This document shows, in pieces, positions 9,380 through 17,991 of a stretch of 64,000 bases of DNA (within the stretch, counting starts at the first letter, position 1; every line of letters starts with the position of its first letter). The stretch spans positions 124,001 to 188,000 of the forward strand of contig CAWFEX010000012.1 of NCBI GenBank assembly GCA_963814955.1. The letters run 5' to 3'. Both the position numbers and the translations under genes were made by a program. The stretch comes from DATCJA01 sp963814955. Lineage in GTDB: Bacteria; Acidobacteriota; Vicinamibacteria; Vicinamibacterales; UBA2999. The notes beneath the pieces were generated by a model. The model was not told where the DNA came from. It made no database searches and worked only from the letters and a program-made list of their open reading frames with translations.

Positions 9380-9800
9380 TATGACCCTGAAATGCGTTGT
9401 CCGGCGCCTCGTCACGGCGTACGGACGGTGTCGACCTTATCGAATACGCGCTGTTGGGCGCGTTTGTCGCGATTACTGTCAATGCCGGCGTGAACGCACT
9501 CGGCGATTCCCTCGATGGGTTCTATACGGGCGTGTTCGATTCAATCGGGGTCATGTCAGCAGCGGCCCCCGAAGGTGTTAGCGGTGGGGGTGGGACCGGT
9601 GGTGGCGGCACGGGAGGTGGCAGCACCGGCGGAGGCAGCACTGGCGGCGGTACGACCGGCGGTGGCACCGGTGGCGGCGGTAATGGAAACGGGAACGGCG
9701 GCGGTGGCGGGAATGGCGGGGCGGCGGGAATGGCGGCGGCGGGAACGGTGGCGGCGGGAACGGCGGCGGAAACGGGAACGGCGGGGGAAATACTAAATAG
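9380..9800 (+). CDS. Flp/Fap-type pilin with Gly/Asn-rich tail, two frame breaks
   Basis: ATG at 9380 gives a short basic leader (TLKCVVRRLVT). After a shift near 9415 the text reads DGVDLIEYALLGAFVAITV, the invariant Flp pilin segment with the Glu+Tyr pair after the prepilin cleavage site. After SIGVMSAAAPEG comes a tail of GGG, TGGGS, TGGGT and NGNG units. A second shift in a G/C run near 9720 lets it end at TAG 9800 as GGGNTK. Flp pilins are exported by Tad systems, but no tad genes are present. The low-complexity tail is longer than usual for a pilin of this class. Confidence 0.65.
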
Positions 9801-10344
9801 CTGCAGTGGCGGCGCCCGCCGCCAGCCTGCTAACAGCGGGTGTTGCTCCACTCGACCTGGCGGTTACTGCGTGATGCCGGCGATAGTCGCCGGCATCGCA
9901 TCAATCCTCACCATATAGACAAACGTCTCACCAGGCATCAGCACACGCATCGATGCCGTCGTCCACGTTTCCCGCGCAACCTCAATCTCCGGCGCGCCAC
10001 ACCGTCTGCGTCCCGTGAGATCGGTGCGCGGCGATCTTGAATCCGTCCGCAATGAAAGCCGCACTGACGATGGTCCAAACCCTCAGCATTGCGTTGGCTG
10101 GTGTACGTTGGTCGTCAATTCTTATCGGTGGATCCGTCCTCTTTCTGGATGAGCTGCGAGACCGCACCTGGTTCGATAGCGACCCAGTTCCGGGCCGCTG
10201 AACGTCATCAAGGCCAGCCGCGTTCCATACACGAAGACACCGGTCGTCAAACCAGCGCTTGGATACCAGAATTCCGGGTACTGCCCAAGCGCGGTGTAAT
10301 ATCGCCACGCGTCCCCAGAAGCACGGGGATCAGGAGGACCGATC
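9801..10344. other. Stretch without a confident gene
   Basis: No gene reads cleanly here. Minus-strand pieces look partly coding: YYTALGQYPEFWYPSAGLTT with GVFVYGTRLALM (about 10330-10180), and an Ala/Ile-rich segment from 10089 that continues in another frame to MRVLMPGETFVYMVRID ending at 9864. They could be one or two small exported proteins broken by indels, or chance frames. A G/C inverted repeat (GCGGCGCCCGCCGCC) is at about 9807-9822. Confidence 0.4.
9864..10089 (-). CDS. Possible small exported protein, frame-disrupted
   Basis: From ATG 10089 the frame reads MLRVWTIVSAAFIADGFKI, a plausible signal or membrane segment, then HGTQTVWRA. After a shift near 10010 the text APEIEVARETWTTASMRVLM is followed by PGETFVYMVRIDAMPA and a stop at 9864. 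The join gives about 75 residues. I do not recognise a family and the reading depends on an assumed indel. Confidence 0.25.
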
Positions 10345-11092
10345 ATGCGGCGTGCACTGGCGTTGTTCTTCACCGTACTGCTGTTCGCGGCCATGCCGGC
10401 GACGGCGCAGGAATGGACCGAGTACGAGAACGTGCAGGATGGCTTCCGGGTACTGTTTCCGGGTCAACCCAAAGTAACCGAAACCACCTGGAAATCGGAA
10501 TTCGGCTACCCCCTGCCGGCGCGTGTGTACACCGCCGATCGTGGCAACGAGCGCTATTCCGTGACCGTGGTCGACTACAACCCGATCGAGGAGCAAGGCA
10601 TCGCGCGTCGCAAGGCATGTCCCCCCGGTGCTGAAACCTGCATCGGGAGCGATCTGAGCGGACCGGGGCACTGGAAGCACGACGTCCGGGGCGCCCTCAT
10701 CTACGCCACGTCGAAATTTCTGCAGCGCAACGCCAAGTTGACGCATTACCTGTGGAACCATCAGGACCTGGTCGAAGGACACGAGCTGCAGCTCACCAAC
10801 AACGCGGACGAATCGCGCACGTTTGTTTTCATCGGCATGCACGAAATGAAGTTGTACGTTTCTGGAGGGAACCGTTCCGAAGGGGGCGCCGGAACCCGCG
10901 TTGTTCCAGTCTTCGGCCGGGTGGCTCGACAAGGACGGAAACGGCATCCGATATCAGACGATCTACGCCAATCAGTTCTACGGCTTGAAACAGATGCCAC
11001 CGCCGTCTCGCGCCGGGGGCGGCCGCGGCGCGGGCGGGCGACAGGGGGGCGCTGGTGGCCGACGGGGTGGCGGCGCGGGGAACGCCCAGTAA
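10345..11092 (+). CDS. Secreted protein of unknown function, one frame break
   Basis: About 248 residues in two frames. ATG at 10345 follows AGGAGGACC and opens a signal peptide ending AAMPATAQ. The body reads WTEYENVQDGFRVLFPGQP, RVYTADRGNERYSVTVVDY and GHELQLTNNADESRTFVFIG, a pattern seen in exported proteins that begin with a ..DGF.V.FPG.P motif. After a shift near 10872 the second frame gives FQSSAGWLDKDGNGIRYQT and a Gly/Arg-rich C-terminus. No enzymatic motif is visible. An operon with the VOC-family gene 18 bases downstream is likely. Confidence 0.7.
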
Positions 11093-11110
11093 CGCCAACT
11101 GGAGGACATT

Positions 11111-11896
11111 GTGAGAATGCGACTGCTGTTGTTGTCGTGTGTGATCGCGTGCCTCTGGACCGATCCCGCCGAGGCGCAACTCGCGTCGCCGGGCGAAGGC
11201 GGCGTGGCAATGGGACACGTGCACCTGGTTGCTCGTGACGTCGAAGCCAGCCGCCGGTTCTTCACGTCGCTTGGCGGCACGCCCGTGCAGAACGGGTCGC
11301 TCCAGCTGATTCAGTTTCCCGGTGTGTTCGTCATGCTGCGCCAGGCCGAGCCGACGGCGGGAACTGTCGGATCGGTCATCAACCACTTTGGATTCAACGT
11401 CAAGGACATCAAGGGATCCGTCGCCAAGTGGCAGGCCGCAGGACTTAAGGTCGAGGTGACTCGGGCGGACCAGGCGTGGCTGATGACTCCTGACGGCGCC
11501 CGGGTCGAGATACTGGAAGACGCGGCGATTACGCAGCCGATCCGCATGCACCACGTTCATTTCAATGTCGTTGCAGTTCCGGAGGTGCAGGCGTGGTACG
11601 CCAAGCATTTCGGCGCGGTGCCCGGCAAGCGTGGTCAAAATGCCGCCGGCGATCTGCCGGGTGTGAACCTGACCTTTGGCAAGGTGGAGATGGTGAACGC
11701 AGGCACGCGGGGGCGGGCGCTCGATCACATCGGCTTCGAGATCCGAAACCTGCCTCAGTTCATTGCAAAGCTCGAGGCTGCCGGCGTCAAGCTCGATTCA
11801 CCGCTGCGGAAAGCGGGCAACAATACGACGTCGATCGCATTCCTGACCGATCCGTGGGGCACGTACATCGAGCTGACAGAAGGATTGGCGCCTTAA
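11111..11896 (+). CDS. Secreted VOC/glyoxalase-family protein
   Basis: A 261-residue protein with a signal peptide (LLLLSCVIACLWTDPAEA) and two vicinal-oxygen-chelate modules. The first starts MGHVHLVARDVEASRRFFTSLG (residues 35-130) and ends with DGARVEILED. The second starts MHHVHFNVVAVPEVQAWYAKHFG and ends with DHIGFEIRNL and DPWGTYIELTEG. His and Glu pairs consistent with metal ligands are present (HVHL, VEILE, HVHF, YIELTE). VOC enzymes include glyoxalase I and extradiol dioxygenases, and the substrate cannot be told. GTG start at 11111 behind GGAGGAC. Export is unusual for characterised VOC enzymes. Confidence 0.8.
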   Translation: MRMRLLLLSCVIACLWTDPAEAQLASPGEGGVAMGHVHLVARDVEASRRFFTSLGGTPVQNGSLQLIQFPGVFVMLRQAEPTAGTVGSVINHFGFNVKDIKGSVAKWQAAGLKVEVTRADQAWLMTPDGARVEILEDAAITQPIRMHHVHFNVVAVPEVQAWYAKHFGAVPGKRGQNAAGDLPGVNLTFGKVEMVNAGTRGRALDHIGFEIRNLPQFIAKLEAAGVKLDSPLRKAGNNTTSIAFLTDPWGTYIELTEGLAP

Positions 11897-11914
11897 GGAA
11901 ACCTGAACTCACGC

Positions 11915-11963
11915 AGGCGCGGTTTTACGCCGCGCCTGGCGGGCCGTGAAGGCCCGCCCTACG
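11915..11963. repeat. Two adjacent palindromes
   Basis: AGGCGCGG-TTTTACG-CCGCGCCT (11915-11937) is directly followed by GGCGGGCC-GTGAA-GGCCCGCC (11938-11958) and CTACG. The second is the same class as the other GTAG elements, read on the opposite strand. They lie between convergent genes and might also act as a bidirectional terminator, though no T-run follows. Confidence 0.7.
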
Positions 11964-12002
11964 TGTCGGCGTCAGTCGTCGCCGACACAGATATTGATAT
12001 CG

Positions 12003-13139
12003 TCAGACGGCGGCTGCGAGCGCGTCCATCCGATCGAGCGGGATCATCTCGCCCACCTTGCCGGCGCGCGCCTTCACTTCGTTGTACTCGATAGTGGCTT
12101 CGCGCACCGCGTTCGCGTTGTAATCCGGCGTCAGGGTGCCGTTCCACTCGGCGTACCAGCGAACCGTGTCCATGATCAGCCGCTCCGGACCGATCCAGTT
12201 GTCGAACCGGCCCAGCCGGATTTCGGCCGCGGCCACGCCCGGCGTCATCTTGGCGTCGTAGCGTTTACGCGCCTCCACGCCCAGCACCTTGAAGTACTCG
12301 GACATCTCGGCAAGCTCTTTTTTGCCGCCAATTGGTCCATGCCCAGGGACAAGGACATCGACATCCCATCCGAGAATGGCGTTACACACGTCAATCCATT
12401 TGGTGATGTAACTGTTATTGGCGTAGGGAGCAACCCAGAAGAAGCCGACGTCGCCGAGAAAGACGATCTTGTGCTGCGGGAGATAGGCGACGACGTCGCC
12501 CCACGTGTGAGCGGGGCCGACACACCGGAACTGCACTTCGGTGCCGCCGATGTCGTAGACGAGGTCGTCCTTGAACGTGACCGTCGGTGGCACCAGTTTC
12601 CGCTCCTCGGCCACTTCGACGACGCCGGGCGTCGGATTCCACATTTTCGGCGTATTGGGAATCGCTTTCAGTACTTCCGAGCGGCAGTACGGATGGCTGA
12701 GGATCTCCGCGCGCGTGAAGAACTGGTTCCCATTGACGTGATCGCCATGATGATGGGTGAGAACCAGGCGTCCGACGTCCTTGCCCGTGGCCTTCTGCGC
12801 GGCAGCGATGAAGGCGCGCGCCGGGACAGGCCCCTGCAGTGCGTCGATCGCCAGGAGGAAGTCGCGTCCGGCGATGATGCCCGCGTTCGACACGCCGGCG
12901 GCGCTGATGCCGGGACCGCCTCCCTGCACGTAAGCGTAAACGTTGGGTGCGAGCTGACGCAGCTCCCGGTTCCAGACAGGCGGCATCGGGTAGCGCGGAT
13001 CCGTCGCCGGCGGCGGTGTGGGGTTGATCACCTGCGGTGCGCCCTGCGCGAAGAGGCGCGCGTCGCCCGCCCGTCCGAGCATTGCGGTGGCACCAACGAA
13101 CGCTCCCGCGCCGAGCCGAATCGCTTCACGTCGGTCCAT
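12003..13139 (-). CDS. Tat-type secreted MBL-fold hydrolase
   Basis: A 378-residue intact protein. The N-terminus MDRREAIRLGAGAFVGA has the twin arginine and hydrophobic core of a Tat signal. The MBL domain carries HHHGDHVNGN at about residue 125, a second metal ligand region in GPAHTWGDVVAYLPQ, a bridging Asp in VFLGDVGF and the last His in VPGHGPIGGK, all in canonical order. This SoxH/quinoprotein-relay-like type of MBL is common in environmental bacteria with unknown substrates. Tat export suggests metal loading in the cytoplasm. Convergent with the VOC gene. Confidence 0.85.
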   Translation of the reverse strand: MDRREAIRLGAGAFVGATAMLGRAGDARLFAQGAPQVINPTPPPATDPRYPMPPVWNRELRQLAPNVYAYVQGGGPGISAAGVSNAGIIAGRDFLLAIDALQGPVPARAFIAAAQKATGKDVGRLVLTHHHGDHVNGNQFFTRAEILSHPYCRSEVLKAIPNTPKMWNPTPGVVEVAEERKLVPPTVTFKDDLVYDIGGTEVQFRCVGPAHTWGDVVAYLPQHKIVFLGDVGFFWVAPYANNSYITKWIDVCNAILGWDVDVLVPGHGPIGGKKELAEMSEYFKVLGVEARKRYDAKMTPGVAAAEIRLGRFDNWIGPERLIMDTVRWYAEWNGTLTPDYNANAVREATIEYNEVKARAGKVGEMIPLDRMDALAAAV

Positions 13140-13238
13140 ACGTGCCTCCTTGAGTGGCTTGCACGAGGCGCATGATGCGCGGCAGTTGCACTTCTGTCAA
13201 CACTCAGCCATCATGCCAGCGACCGCCGGCGAGAGACT

Positions 13239-15191
13239 ATGACCTTCTTCCGACTCTCCTTTGCCTGCCTGATTGCGATCTTCCTCTCGACGCTGCTGCG
13301 CATCGGCGATGTCGCGTTGGCGCGGCAAGCTGACGCGTCACGCGAAGGTTTGTTTTCGGCCATACGGCGTGGCGCCGTCGCAGAAGCCGACCGATGGCTT
13401 GTCAGTGGCGCGAGCCCAGATTCCGTCGATACGGAGGGCACTCCGGCGCTGATGGCTGCCACGCTGTTCGCCGGCGCCGACATGGTGAAGCTGCTCCTCG
13501 ATCGGAAGGCCGATCCGAATCGGACCGATGCTGCAGGAGCTACCGCATTGATGTGGGCCGTCCCGGATGTGGAGAAGGTCCGGCTTCTGCTCGCTCGCGG
13601 CGCAAATGTGAATGCGCAGTCGACCAGCGGGCGAACCGCACTGCTCGTCGCCGCTGCGTACCCCCGAACCGTCAGCGTCCTGCGGCTCCTGGTAGAGGAC
13701 GGCGCCGACGTGCGTGCACGCGATCGGGCCGACACTACCGCGCTCGCACTGGCCGTACGGTCCGGCGATATCGACGTCGTGCGTTTTCTCGTCGAACGAG
13801 GCCTCAATCCACAGATGCTCTCGCCGGTGGCGTTCCGCGCGGCGCTGGCCCGGCGCGATCGCGCCACGACCGACTTTCTGTTGTCGAACGGTCCCGGTCC
13901 CACGGCCGATACGGTGATCACGACGGCCGCGTGGCAGCCCGCGGAACTAGTCGATCAATGGATCGCGCGAGGAGCCGACGTGAACGCGCGCAACGCTCCG
14001 CAGTACGGACGAACGGCGCTGTTGACAGCCGTAACCTCCGAGGCGGCGGGCGCCGACACCGTGCGGCTGCTCCTTGATCGAGGGAGTGACCCGAACGTTC
14101 GGACAACCGAAGGAGAAGCGCCGCTCGATTGGGCGATTTACAAAGGCGACCGCGCGAAGATCCAGCTCCTGGAACAGCACGGAGCCAGTCGGGGCAACGG
14201 TCCGCGCCGCGACGAGATCCCTCCACCGGCCAAGGGTGGTGTCGTCGATCCACGCCTTTCATTGAACAGGAGCGTCGCCCGAATACTCGATGTCGCGCCG
14301 TTGTTCCGTCAGCGTACCGGATGCATCTCCTGCCACCACAATGCGCTGCCCGCGATGGCCGCGGCCACGGCGGAACAGAAGGGCATCGAAGTGGATCGCG
14401 TGCGCGCGCGCGCGAATCTCGACGACATATTCACATTTTTCAAAACGAATGCGCCGCGCGTGATGCTGGGCGATCCGGCCGTCGGTGGGGAAGCGCTCAC
14501 GGCGGGTTATGCGCTCATGGCTTTATCCGCCGCTCGGCATGCAGCAGACCAGGTGACGGCAACCATCACGCACTGGCTGATCGCGCGGCAGATGTCCGAC
14601 GGGAGCTGGCTCGGAAACGGCGTCAGCCGTCCACCTTCTGAATACAGCACGATTAGCCACACCGCCATTGCCGCCGGTGGTCTAGTGGCGTATCCATTGC
14701 CGGGCCGCTCTGTCGAGATCAGGGAGCGACTGCGACGAGCGCAGGAATGGCTCGTGGGGGCGCAGCCGGCATCGGCAGAAGAGCGTGCGATGCGTCTGAT
14801 GGGTCTGGTCTGGACGGCCGCTCCACGGCCTCGCATCGAAGAAGCGCTGGAGACAATCCGTCGCAGCCAGGAGACCGGTGGCGGGTGGTCTCAGTTCGGC
14901 CGTACCGAAGCCGATGCCTACGCCACTGGGCTGTCGTTGTACGCTCTCCACGTTGCGGGAATGCCGGTGGGCGATCAGACCTACCGCCGCGGCGTGGCCT
15001 TCCTGCTCGGCACGCAGTATCAGGACGGAACGTGGCTGGTGAGGACTCACTCGTTCCCTCTCCAGCAATATTTCGAGAGTGGATTTCCGTTCGGGCGCCA
15101 TCAGTGGATCTCCACTGCCGGGACGAGTTGGGCAGCGTTGGCGATCGCACAAACGCTGCCTGATGCCGTCAACGATTCGGTCACGCCCTGA
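13239..15191 (+). CDS. Ankyrin repeat + CxxCHH + terpenoid-cyclase-like toroid fusion
   Basis: A 650-residue exported protein. After a signal segment (LSFACLIAIFLSTLLRIG), residues 35-320 are about eight ankyrin repeats (ALMAATLFAGADMVKLLLDR, TALMWAV, VRLLLARGANVNAQ, TALLTAVTSEAA, PLDWAIYKGDRAKI). A heme-attachment-like GCISCHHNALPAM follows at about 365. Residues 390-640 hold alpha/alpha-barrel repeats like prenyltransferase/squalene-cyclase proteins (WLIARQMSDGSWLG, ETGGGWSQFGRTEADAYATG, FLLGTQYQDGTWLV), but no DxDD catalytic motif was seen, so cyclase activity is doubtful. It may be a periplasmic scaffold with a heme or metal site. Confidence 0.8.
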   Translation: MTFFRLSFACLIAIFLSTLLRIGDVALARQADASREGLFSAIRRGAVAEADRWLVSGASPDSVDTEGTPALMAATLFAGADMVKLLLDRKADPNRTDAAGATALMWAVPDVEKVRLLLARGANVNAQSTSGRTALLVAAAYPRTVSVLRLLVEDGADVRARDRADTTALALAVRSGDIDVVRFLVERGLNPQMLSPVAFRAALARRDRATTDFLLSNGPGPTADTVITTAAWQPAELVDQWIARGADVNARNAPQYGRTALLTAVTSEAAGADTVRLLLDRGSDPNVRTTEGEAPLDWAIYKGDRAKIQLLEQHGASRGNGPRRDEIPPPAKGGVVDPRLSLNRSVARILDVAPLFRQRTGCISCHHNALPAMAAATAEQKGIEVDRVRARANLDDIFTFFKTNAPRVMLGDPAVGGEALTAGYALMALSAARHAADQVTATITHWLIARQMSDGSWLGNGVSRPPSEYSTISHTAIAAGGLVAYPLPGRSVEIRERLRRAQEWLVGAQPASAEERAMRLMGLVWTAAPRPRIEEALETIRRSQETGGGWSQFGRTEADAYATGLSLYALHVAGMPVGDQTYRRGVAFLLGTQYQDGTWLVRTHSFPLQQYFESGFPFGRHQWISTAGTSWAALAIAQTLPDAVNDSVTP

Positions 15192-15223
15192 AGCACACGC
15201 GCAGGACGTCTGACTCAGAGAGC

Positions 15224-16204
15224 CTAGCGCGGCAACTGGAACGGGTCGGCGGGCGGCGGCGCGGTTTTCGGATCCTTCAGTCGCGGGCGGGCGGCGTTAA
15301 TTGCCGGAACCGTCGTCCGGATCATGTGCCACCCTTCGTTGACTCTCATCACGATTTCGTCAGCGCTGTTCGCCGTTATGTTGCAGGCAACCTTGTGGGA
15401 CTTGCAGGCCGCGAGGATCTTCTGACGCGCCGCCTCGACCTCCGGATGAGTGCCGGGCAGGCCTAAGGAGTGCGCCAGGTCGTTGGCATTTCCCAGAAAC
15501 AGCGACCCGACGCCAGGCGTCGCGGCAATCTGGTCCACGTTGGCGAGGCCTTCGACCGATTCGATCATCATGGTGGCCAACAAGTCGCCGTCGGGATTGA
15601 GCGGCCAGAGATCTGCGTGGCGCTCGTATTCCTCAGTCGTGACACCCCAGATCCAGGTGGCGTTCCCCGGGCCGGAGCCACGAACGCCCCTGGGCTGCTG
15701 ATACTTGGAATCGCGCCGCGGGGGGTATCGCATGTAGCCGACGGCGAGACGGGCTTGTTCCGGGGTATCTACTCCATTGAAGAAGACCCCGTGTAGTCCC
15801 ATGTCGAGTGCCTGCTTGACGACCCATCCCGAATCATTCGCCTCCGGCGGAAAGCGCGCCATCAGGGCCACGTTGGGCTGGAGATTACCCTTCTTCAACA
15901 CCATGGCGCGGTCGGCCATCGCAAGGTGGAACTGGTACAGCGCGGGCATATCCAGCGGGTTGTGTTCCATGTCGACATAGATGTAGTCGGCCGGCGCCCG
16001 GGCCGCGGCCCGCGCCGAACCAATGGACATCTCGATGCCGGCCTGAAGCCCGTAGACAGTGCGGCCTTCGGCGAGCTTCGCGATGACTGGATTAAGATGC
16101 AGCCGCTGCTCGGCAATCTGGGCCGTTACCGCGCCTCCCGCGGTGAGTAAGACCCCGGCGGCAACGCCGACCGAGGCGAGCTTCAGGAGTACGTGATTTG
16201 CCAT
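15224..16204 (-). CDS. Exported HpcH/HpaI aldolase-like protein
   Basis: A 326-residue protein with a clear signal peptide (LLKLASVGVAAGVLLTAGGAVTAQ) before an HpcH/HpaI-type TIM barrel: YIYVDMEHNPLDMPALYQF, an arginine at the substrate position (LMARFPPE), KQALDMGLHGVFFNGVDTPE, MMIESVEGLANVDQIAATPG with the metal Glu, and GSLFLGNANDLAHSLG with the metal Asp. Class II aldolases of this group cleave 2-keto-3-deoxy acids in the cytoplasm, so export is unexpected. Here the Glu and Asp ligands are retained, so activity is plausible. Convergent with the ankyrin fusion gene. Confidence 0.8.
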   Translation of the reverse strand: MANHVLLKLASVGVAAGVLLTAGGAVTAQIAEQRLHLNPVIAKLAEGRTVYGLQAGIEMSIGSARAAARAPADYIYVDMEHNPLDMPALYQFHLAMADRAMVLKKGNLQPNVALMARFPPEANDSGWVVKQALDMGLHGVFFNGVDTPEQARLAVGYMRYPPRRDSKYQQPRGVRGSGPGNATWIWGVTTEEYERHADLWPLNPDGDLLATMMIESVEGLANVDQIAATPGVGSLFLGNANDLAHSLGLPGTHPEVEAARQKILAACKSHKVACNITANSADEIVMRVNEGWHMIRTTVPAINAARPRLKDPKTAPPPADPFQLPR

Positions 16205-16258
16205 TGCGCGGACCTCCTCGTCGTCGGGAGCCTACTTGGTCGGCGCGCCGGGCGCAAA

Positions 16259-16287
16259 TTCACGTGGCGCGCGGAGCGCGCTACAAT
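16259..16287 (+). promoter_or_regulatory. Candidate promoter with palindromic spacer
   Basis: TTCACG, a 17-base spacer and TACAAT (16282-16287). The spacer contains GCGCGC-GGA-GCGCGC, a perfect 6-bp inverted repeat that could be an operator. The ATG of the AsmA-like gene is 75 bases downstream. No other promoter-like sequence is seen in this gap. Confidence 0.4.
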
Positions 16288-16361
16288 CCACGGCCTCAGA
16301 GATTCGTCCGCTCCTCAAGGCGTTATGGATCGCACAATGCATCCTCTGTGAGGCTGACGCA

Positions 16362-17975
16362 ATGCTGAAGAGCTGGTTTGGCAGCCCCGGGACTTCGCGC
16401 AGACGCTGGGCGATTGCTTCGATCGCCGGCGCGGCGGTCTTCGTGTCAGGCGCCGTCGCGGTGCTGTTGGCGCGCGTCCCGTTTTCTTCAGAGACCCTGC
16501 GGTCGCGCCTCATTGCGACATTGCAGGACCGCCTCGATGCGGACGTGGAGCTCGGCGCGGTGACTCTTCAGGTGCTGCCGCGATTCGAGGTAAAGGGCGA
16601 TGACCTCGTCATCCGTCACAGGGCCCGCCGCGACGCGCCACCGCTGTTCTTTGTGGACGCGTTCACGGTAAACGCCGATATCTTTGGCTTGTGGCGGCGG
16701 CACGTCTCCTACGTGAAGCTCGAGGGTTTGCAAATTCAGATTCCTCCGGGCACGGACGACGTAGGCAACAAGCCCGAAAGCGCAGCTCGCGGCGGACCTC
16801 ATCTGGTCGAAGGGCCGCAGGTCGTGGTGGACGTGCTCGAGGCGCCCGGCGCGGAACTCGTGATTTTGCCGCGGCAAAAGGAGAAGCCGCCGAAAACGTG
16901 GCACATGCACGACCTGCGGGTGGAGTCGGTCAGTGCGAATACGACGATGCCGTTCAAGGCGCTTCTGACCAACGCGGTTCCGCCCGGTCAGATTGCCACT
17001 GAAGGTTCTCTGGGGCCATGGCACCGCGACGATCCGGGCCATACGCCTTTGGACGGAAAGTTCACGTTCAACGACGCCGATCTTGGGGTCTTCAAGGGCA
17101 TCGATGGCACGCTGTCCGCCGCTGGTAGCTACGGCGGGTCGCTCGAACGGATCGATGTCCGAGGTCAAACCGATACACCAGACTTCATGGTGAACATAGG
17201 CGGCCAACCGGTACCGCTCAAGGCTACGTATCACGCGATCGTCGACGGCACGAACGGCGACACCCGTCTCGAAGAGATCGAGGCGTCGTTCTTGAACACG
17301 TCCCTGACCGCGAAAGGGGGTGTCTTCGACGTTCCGGGTGTGAAGGGGCGCTTGATCACGCTCGACGTCACCATCGATCGGGGACGGCTCGAAGACGTGA
17401 TGAAACTGGCCGTGAACACGCCGAAACCTCCGATGACCGGCGCGCTTCAGTTGACGACCGCGTTCAAATTGCCACCGGGTGAGCAGGACGTGGTGGAAAA
17501 GCTGGAGCTGGATGGCCGATTCGTCATCGCACAAGGCAGCTTCATGGATGCCGGCGTTCAGCAGAAAATCAACACGCTCAGCCAGCGCGCGAGCGGGAGA
17601 CGTCAAGTCGCAAGTCCGCGGAACGTCTCGTCGACATTTGCGGGCCGCTTCGCGCTGAAGGGCGGGGTTCTGGCTCTTCCGCAGGTGAGTTTCGACGTTC
17701 CAGGCGCGGTCGTCGAGTTGAAAGGGCAGTACGCGCTCAGAAGAGAATCGCTGGCGTTTGCAGGCGAGCTCAATATGGACGCGAAGCTGTCTCAGACCAC
17801 AACCGGGTTCAAGTCGTTCCTCCTCAGAGCTGTCGATCCGCTCTTCCGGCGAGGGGGCCAAACCGTCGTTCCGATCAGAATCACGGGAACGCGTGACCAG
17901 CCTTCATTCGGTCTCGACGTCAAGCGTGTGTTCACGCGCAGAGACGTCGCCCAGATCGATCGTTCACGAAATTAG
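16362..17975 (+). CDS. AsmA/DUF748-like envelope protein
   Basis: A 537-residue protein with one N-terminal transmembrane helix (AIASIAGAAVFVSGAVAVLLA), followed by a long beta-rich body. AsmA-type features are visible: SETLRSRLIATLQDRLDADVELGAVTLQVLPRFEVKGDDLVI, VKLEGLQIQIPPG, and near the C-terminus ISQRAS-like LSQRASGR, FALKGGVLALPQVSFDVPGAVVELKGQYAL and VPIRITGTRDQPSFGLD. The family spans the periplasm and contributes to envelope integrity and lipid transport. ATG 16362 is chosen because the helix starts within 15 residues. A DUF3500 gene begins 16 bases after the stop. Confidence 0.75.
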   Translation: MLKSWFGSPGTSRRRWAIASIAGAAVFVSGAVAVLLARVPFSSETLRSRLIATLQDRLDADVELGAVTLQVLPRFEVKGDDLVIRHRARRDAPPLFFVDAFTVNADIFGLWRRHVSYVKLEGLQIQIPPGTDDVGNKPESAARGGPHLVEGPQVVVDVLEAPGAELVILPRQKEKPPKTWHMHDLRVESVSANTTMPFKALLTNAVPPGQIATEGSLGPWHRDDPGHTPLDGKFTFNDADLGVFKGIDGTLSAAGSYGGSLERIDVRGQTDTPDFMVNIGGQPVPLKATYHAIVDGTNGDTRLEEIEASFLNTSLTAKGGVFDVPGVKGRLITLDVTIDRGRLEDVMKLAVNTPKPPMTGALQLTTAFKLPPGEQDVVEKLELDGRFVIAQGSFMDAGVQQKINTLSQRASGRRQVASPRNVSSTFAGRFALKGGVLALPQVSFDVPGAVVELKGQYALRRESLAFAGELNMDAKLSQTTTGFKSFLLRAVDPLFRRGGQTVVPIRITGTRDQPSFGLDVKRVFTRRDVAQIDRSRN

Positions 17976-17991
17976 TTCGCAGGAGGCCACC

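Noticed and set aside
9589..9797. Gly-codon repeat as a non-coding microsatellite
   Set aside because: It continues the pilin frame with mixed GGC/GGT/GGG/GGA codons and ends at a natural stop after one indel, so coding is more likely.
11938..11958. Strong rho-independent terminator between convergent genes
   Set aside because: The stem is good but no T-run follows on either strand, and the flank matches the dispersed palindrome family.
16488..17861. Minus-strand open frame of 457 codons
   Set aside because: Mirror of the AsmA-like gene, with low-plausibility composition (many His and Arg) and no start signal.
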